From positions 350,184-414,183 of the forward strand of contig NZ_LMJJ01000043.1 in the NCBI RefSeq assembly GCF_001429285.1: a stretch of 64,000 nucleotides of DNA, in the 5' to 3' direction. Of the stretch, positions 8,288 through 16,899 are shown one piece after another. Origin of the DNA: Ensifer sp. Root278 (GTDB taxonomy: Bacteria; Pseudomonadota; Alphaproteobacteria; Rhizobiales; Rhizobiaceae). A program made the translations under genes and the position numbers. The notes beneath the pieces were generated by a model that was not told where the DNA came from, did no database searches, and worked only from the letters and a program-made list of their open reading frames with translations. Position 1 is the first letter of the stretch. Each line of letters starts with the position of its first letter.

Positions 8288-9271
8288 ATGCGACTTTCCC
8301 GTCGACGGCTTGCCGTCTATTGCGTGGCGTTCCTATTCGCGATCGTCATGAATTTCGCGGTTCCCCGGCTGATGCCGGGGAGCCCCGTCGACAGCATGAT
8401 CGCCCAGCTCGGACCGCGGGCGACGCCCGCGGCCATCGAGGCGATCAAGGCGCGCTTCGGCGCGATCGAGCACCCGATCTGGCGGCAGTTCGTCGACTAC
8501 GTCGTCGGGTTGGCCCATTTCGATCTCGGTGTTTCGGTCAAGTATTACCCGCAGACCGTCGTCGAGGTTCTCGGCCGCTCGGCCGGCTGGACCGCGTTCC
8601 TGGTCGTCACGGCGATTGCCTTTTCGCTCTCAATCGGCGTGCTCTTAGGCGCCATTGCCGCCTGGCGTCGTGGTGGCCGTTTCGACAGCTTCGTCTCGCC
8701 GTTCTCGGTCGTGCTAATCGCCGTGCCGCCTGTCATCATCGCGCTCGCGACGTTGTTCACCTTTGGCGTCACGCTCCGGCTGCTGCCGGTTGGCTACGCC
8801 TATGACCCGAGCCTTGATCCGGGGCTGGATTTCACCTTTTTCGGCAGCGTCTTCCTGCATGCGATCATGCCGGTGCTGACGCTCTCGCCCTATCTCATCG
8901 GCGAGTTCCAGACGACGATGCGCTCCAGCATGATCTCGGTGCTTGGCGAAGACTACGTCACCATGGGACGCGCCAAGGGCCTGTCCGAAGCGGCCGTGAT
9001 GTTCGGCTATGCGGCGCGCAATGCCATGCTGCCGGTTTTGACCAACCTGGCGCTGATGCTGGGGGCGGTCTTCGGCGGTTCGATCGTCACCGAGATCGTC
9101 TTCAACTATCCCGGCCTCGGCCTGACGCTTTATACCGCGAGCGTCGCCCGCGATTATCCGGTCATCCAGGGACAGTTGCTCTTGATGACGATCGCCACGC
9201 TCGGGGCCAATCTCCTGGTCGATATCATCTATGGCGTGGTCGATCCGCGCATAAGGGAGGGCAGGGCATGA
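8288..9271 (+). CDS. ABC transporter permease (DppB-like)
   Basis: The 327-residue integral membrane protein has an N-terminal helix followed by a periplasmic segment and five further helices, the layout of the DppB half of peptide-type importers. The ATPase-coupling EAA loop is visible near MGRAKGLSEAAVMFGYAARNAMLPVLTN. It follows the binding protein by 19 bp and overlaps the next permease by 4 bp (ATGA), so it belongs to one transcript and forms a heterodimeric channel with the 9268 product. Confidence 0.93.
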   Translation: MRLSRRRLAVYCVAFLFAIVMNFAVPRLMPGSPVDSMIAQLGPRATPAAIEAIKARFGAIEHPIWRQFVDYVVGLAHFDLGVSVKYYPQTVVEVLGRSAGWTAFLVVTAIAFSLSIGVLLGAIAAWRRGGRFDSFVSPFSVVLIAVPPVIIALATLFTFGVTLRLLPVGYAYDPSLDPGLDFTFFGSVFLHAIMPVLTLSPYLIGEFQTTMRSSMISVLGEDYVTMGRAKGLSEAAVMFGYAARNAMLPVLTNLALMLGAVFGGSIVTEIVFNYPGLGLTLYTASVARDYPVIQGQLLLMTIATLGANLLVDIIYGVVDPRIREGRA

Positions 9272-10170
9272 ATGCGGGCGTCTCCTTGTTCTGGCGGCAG
9301 AAGAAAGCCGTTGCCGGACTTGTCATCATTCTCACGCTTTGCCTGATGGCGCTGTTTGCGCCGGTGCTGGCGCCCGGCGACCCGAGCGAACGCGTCGGCC
9401 GCTCGCACCAGCCGCCGACGGTCGAGCACTATTTCGGCACGACGAAGATGGGGCGCGACGTCTTTTCGCAATTTGTCTGGGGCGCTCGGCCGTCGCTTGC
9501 CGTCGGCTTTGCCACCGGCCTTGCCATTACCGCGCTCGGCACCATCGTCGGCCTCGTTGCTGGCTATTTCGGCGGGCGCACCGACGCGACGCTCGACCTC
9601 GCGACCAATGCCGTGCTGGTCATCCCCAACATCCCGTTGCTGATCCTGCTGGCGTCCTTTGCCGGCACGGTCGGGCCGCTTGCGATCATGGCGATCATCG
9701 CGCTCACCTCCTGGCCCTGGGGCGCGCGCATGACCCGGTCGCAGACCATGGCGCTTCGGCAGCGCGAATTCGTAGTGGCGGCGCGTATGGTCGGCGAGCC
9801 GCATTGGCGAGTGATCTTCGTGGAAATCCTGCCCAATCTGGTGCCGCTGATCGGCATCAACGTTGTCGGCAGCATCATCTACGCGATCGTCGCCCAGACG
9901 ACGCTCGAATATCTCGGCTTCGGCGATCCGCTGCGGGTGACCTGGGGCACCATGCTCTACAACGCCCAGAATTCCTCGGCGATCATCGTCGGCGCCTGGT
10001 GGGACATCGCCGTACCGGCCGCAGGCATTGCCCTTGTCGGTCTCGGTCTTGCGCTCATCAACTTCACCTTCGACGAGATCGCCAATCCGCAACTTCGCTC
10101 CGGTCCGGCCTTGAGCCGCTGGCTGCGTCTCACGCGGATGCGCCGCCGCGAACTGGAGGCTGCCCGATGA
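9268..10170 (+). CDS. ABC transporter permease (DppC-like)
   Basis: This 300-residue permease pairs with the DppB-like protein. It has the short cytoplasmic N-terminus, a first helix at about residues 12-33, and the conserved FGTTKMGRDVFSQFVWGARPSL segment of DppC/OppC proteins. The coupling loop lies around LRQREFVVAARMVGEPHWRVIF. Its ATG overlaps the previous stop and its own stop overlaps the ATG of the first ATPase gene, indicating translational coupling. Confidence 0.93.
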   Translation: MNAGVSLFWRQKKAVAGLVIILTLCLMALFAPVLAPGDPSERVGRSHQPPTVEHYFGTTKMGRDVFSQFVWGARPSLAVGFATGLAITALGTIVGLVAGYFGGRTDATLDLATNAVLVIPNIPLLILLASFAGTVGPLAIMAIIALTSWPWGARMTRSQTMALRQREFVVAARMVGEPHWRVIFVEILPNLVPLIGINVVGSIIYAIVAQTTLEYLGFGDPLRVTWGTMLYNAQNSSAIIVGAWWDIAVPAAGIALVGLGLALINFTFDEIANPQLRSGPALSRWLRLTRMRRRELEAAR

Positions 10171-10982
10171 GCGACGCACTGCTTGAAATCCGTAACCTCA
10201 ATGTCGATTACCTGCTCGATGACGGTGCTTTCCGCGCCGTCAATGAGGTCTCTTTCGAGGTCAGGCGCGGCGAGCTCTTCGGCCTTGCCGGCGAGTCCGG
10301 CTGCGGCAAGAGCACGATCGCCTACGCGATCACCCGGTTGTCGAAAGCCCCGGCCTGGGTCGCCGGCGGCGAAATCCTGCTCGATGGGCAAGACCTTCTC
10401 AAGATGCCGGAATCCGCCTTGCAGAATGTCCGCTGGCGGCGGATCGGCATGGTGTTCCAAAGCGCGATGAATTCGCTGAACCCGCTGATGCGGGTCGAGG
10501 CGCAATTCTTCGACGTGCTGCGCAAGCACACCGGCGCGACGCGGCCACAGGCGCGGACGCGGGCGGAAGAAATGTTCCGGCTCGTCGGCATTCCGGCGGG
10601 TCGTCTCGACGACTATCCGCACCAGTTCAGCGGCGGCATGCGCCAGCGCATCGTCATCGCGATCTGCCTGGCGCTGAAGCCGGAGCTCATCATCATGGAC
10701 GAGCCGACGACGGCGCTCGATGTGGTGGTGCAGCGGGAAATCCTGGAGCAACTCGTCGATCTGCAGCGCAGCCTTGGCTTCTCCGTGTTGTTCATCACCC
10801 ACGACCTGCATCTGATGGCGCAACTCTGCCACCGGATCGGTGTTATGCTGAAGGGGCAATTGGTCGAGGTCGGCGACACCCAACAGATCAGCAGTGCACC
10901 GCAACACGATTACACGCGCAAACTCTGGGGCGCGATCCCGCAACTGCCACCCACCGTCCGCAGCCTGGGGGTCGTCGAATGA
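10167..10982 (+). CDS. ABC transporter ATP-binding protein (DppD-like)
   Basis: The true start is the ATG at 10167, overlapping the permease stop; the frame is open much further upstream but only as a shadow of the permease gene. The 271-residue product has Walker A GESGCGKST, the signature FSGGMRQR, Walker B LIIMDEPTTALD and the switch His in FITHDL. It powers import together with the second ATPase. The C-terminal segment after the ATPase core (HDYTRKLWGAIP) is typical of the oligopeptide ATPase family, although the Cys cluster seen in some DppD proteins is absent. Confidence 0.93.
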   Translation: MSDALLEIRNLNVDYLLDDGAFRAVNEVSFEVRRGELFGLAGESGCGKSTIAYAITRLSKAPAWVAGGEILLDGQDLLKMPESALQNVRWRRIGMVFQSAMNSLNPLMRVEAQFFDVLRKHTGATRPQARTRAEEMFRLVGIPAGRLDDYPHQFSGGMRQRIVIAICLALKPELIIMDEPTTALDVVVQREILEQLVDLQRSLGFSVLFITHDLHLMAQLCHRIGVMLKGQLVEVGDTQQISSAPQHDYTRKLWGAIPQLPPTVRSLGVVE

Positions 10983-11920
10983 ATGTGATGCCGGTAGCGA
11001 CGACAATACCGCAGCAGCAGGACGCGATCGTCCGGCTGAAGGACATCAGACGCAGCTTCGGCGCCGTCGAGGCGCTGCGAGGAATATCCCTGTCTTTGAA
11101 GCCTGGCCGGGCTCTGGCCCTCGTCGGCGAATCCGGTTGCGGCAAGACGACCTGCGCACGCATCGTCGCGCGGCTCGATACGCCGAGTGCCGGAACGATG
11201 CAGTTTCGCGGCGCCGATGTTACCGAGGCGGGTGACCGCGCCGCCGAGAAGCTGCGCCGCCGCGCGATCCAGATGGTTTTTCAGGACCCCTTCGCGTCAC
11301 TCAACCCGGTGTTCTCCGTCTACCATCACCTCGCGCGGCCGCTGCTTTTGCATGGCCATGCAAAGAACGTCGGCGAAGCGAAGGCCGCGGTCGCGCGGCT
11401 GCTAGCCGATGTCGGCCTTGATCCAAACATCACGGCGCGGAAGTTTCCGCATGAGCTCTCCGGTGGCCAGCGCCAGCGCGTCAACATCGCCCGGGCGCTT
11501 GCTGTTGCGCCGGACGTGCTCGTCGCCGACGAGCCGACGTCGATGCTCGACGTTTCGATCAGGCTCGATATCCTGGAGCTTCTCGCGCGCATCAAACGCG
11601 AACGGAATCTCGCAATGCTCTACATCACCCATGATATCGCCACGGCCGCCCACATCGCCGAGGAGGTTGTGGTGATGTTTGCCGGCCAGATGGTCGAATG
11701 GGGAGAGACGGCCGACGTCATCGGCAACCCTCGCCATCCCTATACCCAGCTTCTTCTTTCGGCCGTGCCCGATCCGGATCGCCCGTTCGTGCCGGGGCAG
11801 AGTGCCCGCTTCCTTGCCCATGCCGAAGAGGTGCGGCGCCTCAGCCGGCCGGCATCGGACGTGATGGAGGAGGTCGCCGAAAACCATTTCGTCCGCGCCC
11901 TTGGCCAAGCCCCGACGTGA
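10979..11920 (+). CDS. ABC transporter ATP-binding protein (DppF-like)
   Basis: This 313-residue ATPase has Walker A GESGCGKTT, signature LSGGQRQRV, Walker B VLVADEPTSMLD and switch region YITHD. The C-terminus carries the family-typical RHPYTQLLLSAVP segment. It overlaps the preceding ATPase by 4 bp (ATGA). Together the two subunits make the heterodimeric motor of the importer. The GH20 hexosaminidase follows 82 bp downstream. Confidence 0.93.
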   Translation: MNVMPVATTIPQQQDAIVRLKDIRRSFGAVEALRGISLSLKPGRALALVGESGCGKTTCARIVARLDTPSAGTMQFRGADVTEAGDRAAEKLRRRAIQMVFQDPFASLNPVFSVYHHLARPLLLHGHAKNVGEAKAAVARLLADVGLDPNITARKFPHELSGGQRQRVNIARALAVAPDVLVADEPTSMLDVSIRLDILELLARIKRERNLAMLYITHDIATAAHIAEEVVVMFAGQMVEWGETADVIGNPRHPYTQLLLSAVPDPDRPFVPGQSARFLAHAEEVRRLSRPASDVMEEVAENHFVRALGQAPT

Positions 11921-12002
11921 GCTATGTGAACCCAGGTCAAGCCCCCGAGTACTCCGCCGGCCTTCGGCCGGCTGCAGAAACTAACATTCATGGAGCCGTT
12001 TG

Positions 12003-14027
12003 ATGACGTTTGCCGCTAAATCTGAATTCCTGCTGGAAACCCTCTGGGTGCCGGTCGGCACAGCTGACAGGTCGGTCTATGCACTGACCTTGACCAACAA
12101 CTCGGATCGAGTGCTCAAGGGTTTTCGCCTCGGCGTTTCCGGCCCGGCTCGTATCGACCCAGCTGCCGAGATTGAAGGTGGCCGGCTCCTGATCCGCCTC
12201 TCCAACTATGCGGAGTTCGCACCGCCGGAAGGCCTCGAAGTGCCGCCGGGCGCCACCTGGACGCTGAAGGCACACGGGATGAGCTATGAGCCGCGCCATT
12301 GGACCGATGGCGCCAACGCTGCCTTCCTGGTGCTTTCCGATGGCGCAATGGCGCCGGTCGCGGTGCTTGCTTCGCGGGCGCACGGTGACAATTCCGAACT
12401 GAAGCGTGGTGCTGCCGTCTATCCGGTGCCGAAGGTGGCGCCGGTCCCGGTCTCGATTGTGCCGTGGCCGCAGGCCGTTTCCGTTTCCGGGCAACTGGTG
12501 GCGCCTCCGGGGCTCGACCTCAAACCCGAGGGCGAGGAAGCTCAGAGCGCTGCAAAGGCGTTTGCCGATCTCACCGCAAGTCTGTTCCCGGTCGAGGGTA
12601 TCGTCCGCCCGGCATCGGAAGGCGGCTTTCCGGTTTCGCTGTCGCAGGCCGGCGACCTCGGCCCGGAAGCCTATGTCATCCGCTTCTCTCCCGCTGGCGT
12701 CGCCGTTTCCGGCAGCACGCAGACCGGCCTCCTCTATGGCCTGATCACGCTCGGGCAGATCCTGCGCGGCGCGCGGCTGCATCCGGGCACCTTCGTGTTT
12801 CCGACCGGCGGCGAGATCGGGGACGAGCCGGCGCTCGGATGGCGCGGCACCCATCTCGACGTCGCGCGACAGTTCTACAGCACCGCCGAAGTCGAGCGTT
12901 TCCTGCGGCTGATGGCCTGGAACAAGCTCAATCGCTTCCACTGGCACCTGACCGACGACGAGGCCTGGCGCGTCGAGATCGATGCCTATCCGGCCTTGAC
13001 GGAAATCGGCGCCTGGCGTGGCCATGGCCGCAAGATCCCGCCGCTGCTCGGCTCCGGTCCGCAGCCGACCGGCGGCTACTACACGAAGGCCGCGATCCGG
13101 CAGATCGTGACACTTGCCGCAAGCCTTGGTGTCGAGGTGATGCCGGAAATCGACATTCCCGGGCATTCCTTCGCGATGCTGCAGGCAATCCCCGAACTGC
13201 GCGATCCCGAGGAACAAGGCAGCTACTTTTCGGTTCAGGGCTTCCCCAACAATTGCCTCAACCCGGCGCGCGAAGAGACCTACCGCGTCTTGGAGATCAT
13301 CTTCGACGAACTGATCGAACTCTTCCCGATGCGGGCCATCCACGTCGGCGCCGATGAAGTGCCACTCGGCGCCTGGTCGGGCTCGCCTGAGGCGCTCGCA
13401 CGGCTTCGGGCGCTTGCCGGAGACGAGGTTGCCGGAACCCATGCCAAGCGCCTGAACGTCGTCACCAACACCCACGGCGCCGACGAAATCGATGGATCGG
13501 GTGCTGCGGTACTGCAGGGTGAATTCCTGGCGCGCGTGCAGGCGTTCCTCGCCAGCCGCAACTGCGTGACCGGCGGCTGGCAGGAGGCCGCGCATGGCAA
13601 CGTCATCGACAAGGCGAAGTCGCTACTTTTTGGCTGGCGCACGGTCGAGGCGTCGGCAGCCCTTGCCGAGGAGGGCTACGACATCGTCGTCTGCCCCGGT
13701 CAGGTCTACTATCTCGACATGGCCAACAGCCCGGCCTGGTCGGAGCCTGGCGCCAGCTGGGCCGGTTGGTCGGATCCGGAAAGGCTCTACACATTCGATC
13801 CGGTTGAGGGCTGGACCGACGCGCAGAAGAAACACCTGCTCGGCGTGCAATGCTGCATATGGTCGGAGCCGATGACCGACCGGGCTGTCTTCGATCGGCT
13901 GGTGTTCCCGCGGCTTTCCGCGCTCGCCGAAACCGGCTGGACGCGGCCGGAGCGCAAGTCCTTCAAGCGTTTTGAAGCGCTGGTCGGGCTGATGCCGGTG
14001 CTCTACGGCTTTTATGCTGCGGAGTAG
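12003..14027 (+). CDS. Cytoplasmic beta-N-acetylhexosaminidase, glycoside hydrolase family 20
   Basis: The 674-residue enzyme has an N-terminal beta domain (residues about 1-150), a GH20b domain and a catalytic barrel from about residue 275. The substrate-assisted catalytic pair is Asp451-Glu452 in IHVGADEVP, and the barrel start is marked by GWRGTHLDVARQFY. Tryptophans expected in the substrate pocket are present near the C-terminus (IWSEPMTD). There is no signal peptide, so it should split disaccharides such as chitobiose after import, releasing GlcNAc. It is the last gene of the ABC operon and a hairpin follows. A TTG at 12000 is a less likely start. Confidence 0.92.
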   Translation: MTFAAKSEFLLETLWVPVGTADRSVYALTLTNNSDRVLKGFRLGVSGPARIDPAAEIEGGRLLIRLSNYAEFAPPEGLEVPPGATWTLKAHGMSYEPRHWTDGANAAFLVLSDGAMAPVAVLASRAHGDNSELKRGAAVYPVPKVAPVPVSIVPWPQAVSVSGQLVAPPGLDLKPEGEEAQSAAKAFADLTASLFPVEGIVRPASEGGFPVSLSQAGDLGPEAYVIRFSPAGVAVSGSTQTGLLYGLITLGQILRGARLHPGTFVFPTGGEIGDEPALGWRGTHLDVARQFYSTAEVERFLRLMAWNKLNRFHWHLTDDEAWRVEIDAYPALTEIGAWRGHGRKIPPLLGSGPQPTGGYYTKAAIRQIVTLAASLGVEVMPEIDIPGHSFAMLQAIPELRDPEEQGSYFSVQGFPNNCLNPAREETYRVLEIIFDELIELFPMRAIHVGADEVPLGAWSGSPEALARLRALAGDEVAGTHAKRLNVVTNTHGADEIDGSGAAVLQGEFLARVQAFLASRNCVTGGWQEAAHGNVIDKAKSLLFGWRTVEASAALAEEGYDIVVCPGQVYYLDMANSPAWSEPGASWAGWSDPERLYTFDPVEGWTDAQKKHLLGVQCCIWSEPMTDRAVFDRLVFPRLSALAETGWTRPERKSFKRFEALVGLMPVLYGFYAAE

Positions 14028-14086
14028 GAGCGAGTGAGTTTCCAGTTTTCGTCTGGGCTTGGCCAGGCGATTGATTGGATAGGCAA

Positions 14087-14110
14087 GCGGCGGCGTAAGC
14101 CGCCGTTTGT
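14087..14110 (+). terminator. Hairpin terminator after the hexosaminidase gene
   Basis: CGGCGGC (14088-14094) and GCCGCCG (14099-14105) form a perfect GC stem with a GTAA loop and are followed by TTTGT. It lies 60 bp after the stop at 14027 and probably ends the ABC/GH20 operon. Confidence 0.6.
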
Positions 14111-14265
14111 CGTTCGGAGATAGCCGGGCGCGTGCTTGCGGTCAGCCTGGAGCGATTTGGATTTTCGTGCTTGTACGCTGGAGCGTGGCACGCAAAAGTG
14201 CGCATCGATCCCGCGACGACAGTCGCGGAGATGTGTGTGCAAAGCTTTCTGAGGCCAAAATCTCG

Positions 14266-15171
14266 ATGCGAAGACTTCCTGGATTGTCGGCGATGAAAGT
14301 CTTCGAGGTGGTCGGGCAGACCCGCAGTTTCACGCGGGCGGCCGAGCGGCTCAACCTGACGCAGAGTGCCGTCAGCCGGCAGGTCCGCAACCTCGAGGAC
14401 GCGCTCGGCGAAGACCTTCTCATCCGCCGCCACCATCACCTTGAACTGACGCCCGCCGGCGCCGAACTGCTGGCGACGATCCAGGAGGCGTTTCACAGCA
14501 TCGAGGTTTCGCTGCGCAGCATCACCGAGAAGAGCAACCAGAACCGGCTCAGGATCAACGTGCCGCCGACCTTTGCCAAGCGCTGGCTACTGCCGCGTCT
14601 TGCCCGGTTGCGCGAGGCTCTGCCCGACGTCGATATCAGCCTCAGCACGGAAGCCACGGATACGCTTGCCGAGCGCGGGCTTCTGGACTGCGCGATCCGC
14701 TTCGGCGACGGCGAGTGGCCGATGCTCGATGCCAGCATTCTCATGACGGAGCGACATGTCGTCGTCTGCGCGCCGTCCTTGCTTGAGGGGGCGAAAGTCG
14801 AAGGTCCGTCCGACCTGCAGCGCTTCACTTTCCTGCATGTGCTTGCCTCGCCCGACCGGCGTTATCTGACCTGGCGGCACTGGCTGGATGCGGCGGGTTT
14901 TCAGGACGTCGATACCCGCGGCGGACTGGAATTCGACCTGCTCGATCTGGCGATCGAGGCAGCCTGCGCCGGGCTCGGTGTCACCGTTGCCGACCGCTCG
15001 ATGGTCCGCAACCAATTGCAGTCGGGTCAGTTGGTGCAGCTCTTCGACGTTGCAGTCGAGGGCCATGAATCCTACTGGTTCGTGACACGGCCGCAATCGG
15101 CAGGCAACCGCAAGGTCGATGCCTTCCGCGCCTGGTTGCTGGCGGAGGCCGCCGCCGACCGGGCCGAGTGA
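14266..15171 (+). CDS. LysR-family transcriptional regulator (GcvA-like subgroup)
   Basis: I place the start at ATG 14266 because the protein then opens MRRLPGLSAMKVFEVV, the usual LysR N-terminus; the frame is open further upstream without similarity. The 301-residue product has the winged helix-turn-helix (FTRAAERLNLTQSAVSRQVR) at about residues 22-42 and a periplasmic-binding-like effector domain. The order of charged residues resembles GcvA-type members. It precedes an aldehyde dehydrogenase and the MFS/enolase/GMC genes in the same direction, so it is the best candidate regulator of that set; this is inferred from position. Confidence 0.9.
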   Translation: MRRLPGLSAMKVFEVVGQTRSFTRAAERLNLTQSAVSRQVRNLEDALGEDLLIRRHHHLELTPAGAELLATIQEAFHSIEVSLRSITEKSNQNRLRINVPPTFAKRWLLPRLARLREALPDVDISLSTEATDTLAERGLLDCAIRFGDGEWPMLDASILMTERHVVVCAPSLLEGAKVEGPSDLQRFTFLHVLASPDRRYLTWRHWLDAAGFQDVDTRGGLEFDLLDLAIEAACAGLGVTVADRSMVRNQLQSGQLVQLFDVAVEGHESYWFVTRPQSAGNRKVDAFRAWLLAEAAADRAE

Positions 15172-15365
15172 GCAAGCATTCCTTTTTGGAATGCTCTCAC
15201 CGAAAATTACTCGCTTGTGCCCTTTTCCGCATCGTCGCATCAATTTTCCTGACGGTTGCGGTCAGGGAGAGAGGCCGGATCATCGCTCGTGAAGCTCTCT
15301 CCCGGCTAGTCCGCCTCCCGCACCGCCATCGGCGTGCGGATCGCGGCGAACAATTCCGAGATGCC

Positions 15366-16790
15366 ATGAGCCCCTATCGCAACTTCTCCGGCGGCCGCTT
15401 CATCGAAAGCTCCTCTACGACTGTGATCGACGTGCGCAATCCGGCGACCGGCCAGGTGTTCACCTCCGTGCCGGCGGCAACGGATGACGAGGCGAAGGCA
15501 GCGGTCGATGCCGCGGTGAAGGCGCAGCGCGTCTGGGGTGCCTTGCCGGCAATCCAGCGCGGTGACGCGCTGCGCCGGCTGGCGGCGGTGTTGGAGAGCC
15601 GGGCCGAACGCATCGGTGCCGCGCTGGCGAAGGAGTCGGGCAAGAGCCTTGCCGATGCGACCGCCGAAGTGATCTACGGCGCCGAGCTGATGCGCTACCA
15701 CGCTGAATGGGCCCGCCGCATCGAGGGCGAGGTGATCGAGAGCGACAATCCGGGCGAAACGCTGATCCTGAAGCGCGTGCCGATCGGCGTCGCCGCCTGC
15801 CTGATCCCGTTCAACTATCCGATCTACACGCTAGTGCGGAAGATCGCCCCGGCGTTGATTGCTGGCAACGCCGTCGTCGTCCGGCCGAGCAACAACACGC
15901 CGACCTCCGCGTTTGCCGTCGCCGAGGCAATCGTCGAAGCGGGTCTGCCCGACGGCCTCGTCAACATCCTCACCATGTCGCACAATGTCGCGAAGACGCT
16001 CTGCACCCATCCGGGCATCGGTATGATCACGCTGACAGGCAGCGTTTCGGCCGGCCGCGTCGTGCTCGAATATTGCAAGGAAAACATCGCCAAGCCGTCG
16101 CTCGAACTCGGTGGCAAGACGCCCGTCATCGTCGAACCGGGCGCGGATCTCGATGCCGTGGCGCAGATGATCATCGCCGCCAAGACCACCCATTGCGGCC
16201 AGGTCTGTACCAGCGCCGAGCGGCTCTACGTTCATGAAAGCGTCCATGATCGGCTGCTTGCCAAGCTGCGCGAAGGCTTTACCGCCCGCGCATTCGGCGA
16301 CCGCGCCGAGGATGCTGGTCGTATGGGGCCGCTCACCAATGTCGCCGCCCAAAAGCGCGTGCACGAGATGGTCGAGCGGGCGAAGGCCGAAGGCGCCGTC
16401 GTTGAGACCGGCGGCTATCTGCCTGAGGGAGACGGCTATTTCTACCCGCCGACGCTGATTTCCGGCTGCCGGCAGGACATGGAGATCGTTCGCGAGGAAG
16501 TGTTCGGCCCGGTGCTCGCCGTTCTCCGCTACTCCACCTTCGAGGAAGCGTTGGCAAAGGCGAGCGACCATCAGTTCGGCCTGAGCTCGGTGCTCTTCAC
16601 CGAGAATTACCGCACGGTGATGCGTGCCAGCGATGCGATCGAGGCCGGCGAACTCTACGTCAACCGCTTCCCGGCCGATCCCTATCAAGGCTTCCATGCC
16701 GGCTGGAAACGTTCGGGCCTCGGCGGCGACGACGGCAAGCACGGCATGCTGGAATTCACCCAGACGCGCCTCGTCGTCCTGAAACACTAG
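15366..16790 (+). CDS. NAD(P)-dependent aldehyde dehydrogenase (lactaldehyde dehydrogenase-like)
   Basis: The 474-residue protein is close in length to AldA. It shows the cofactor fold, the LELGGKTPVIV motif with the general-base Glu, and the catalytic Cys281 in HCGQVCTSAER. The NRF-P segment near the end (VNRFPADPYQGFHAGWKRSG) resembles lactaldehyde/glycolaldehyde dehydrogenases, so short hydroxy-aldehydes are likely substrates. The ATG at 15366 gives the expected N-terminus (MSPYRNFSGG); a longer frame upstream has no family similarity. It lies 194 bp after the LysR gene and 109 bp before the MFS gene. It could complete oxidation of an aldehyde made by the nearby GMC enzyme. Confidence 0.9.
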   Translation: MSPYRNFSGGRFIESSSTTVIDVRNPATGQVFTSVPAATDDEAKAAVDAAVKAQRVWGALPAIQRGDALRRLAAVLESRAERIGAALAKESGKSLADATAEVIYGAELMRYHAEWARRIEGEVIESDNPGETLILKRVPIGVAACLIPFNYPIYTLVRKIAPALIAGNAVVVRPSNNTPTSAFAVAEAIVEAGLPDGLVNILTMSHNVAKTLCTHPGIGMITLTGSVSAGRVVLEYCKENIAKPSLELGGKTPVIVEPGADLDAVAQMIIAAKTTHCGQVCTSAERLYVHESVHDRLLAKLREGFTARAFGDRAEDAGRMGPLTNVAAQKRVHEMVERAKAEGAVVETGGYLPEGDGYFYPPTLISGCRQDMEIVREEVFGPVLAVLRYSTFEEALAKASDHQFGLSSVLFTENYRTVMRASDAIEAGELYVNRFPADPYQGFHAGWKRSGLGGDDGKHGMLEFTQTRLVVLKH

Positions 16791-16804
16791 ACCCTTTGAG
16801 ATTC

Positions 16805-16833
16805 AGCAATTCCGGACCGAAGCCGGAATTGCT
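16805..16833 (+). terminator. Perfect 11-bp stem-loop downstream of the aldehyde dehydrogenase
   Basis: AGCAATTCCGG (16805-16815) pairs exactly with CCGGAATTGCT (16823-16833) across a 7-base loop. No T tract follows. The arms share the AGCAATTCC/GGAATTGCT ends of the dispersed repeat found at 23035 and 33978, so this may be a minimal member of the same palindromic family serving as a 3' hairpin. Confidence 0.55.
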
Positions 16834-16899
16834 CTGACACCAACATCAATACCGGGCCGGTGGCAATGCTCTCGCTGTCGGCCAGGGAGGAGACTGCCC

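Noticed and set aside
11988-13595. 535-codon minus-strand frame within the GH20 gene
   Set aside because: Antisense to the GH20 catalytic barrel; no ribosome site and no similarity.
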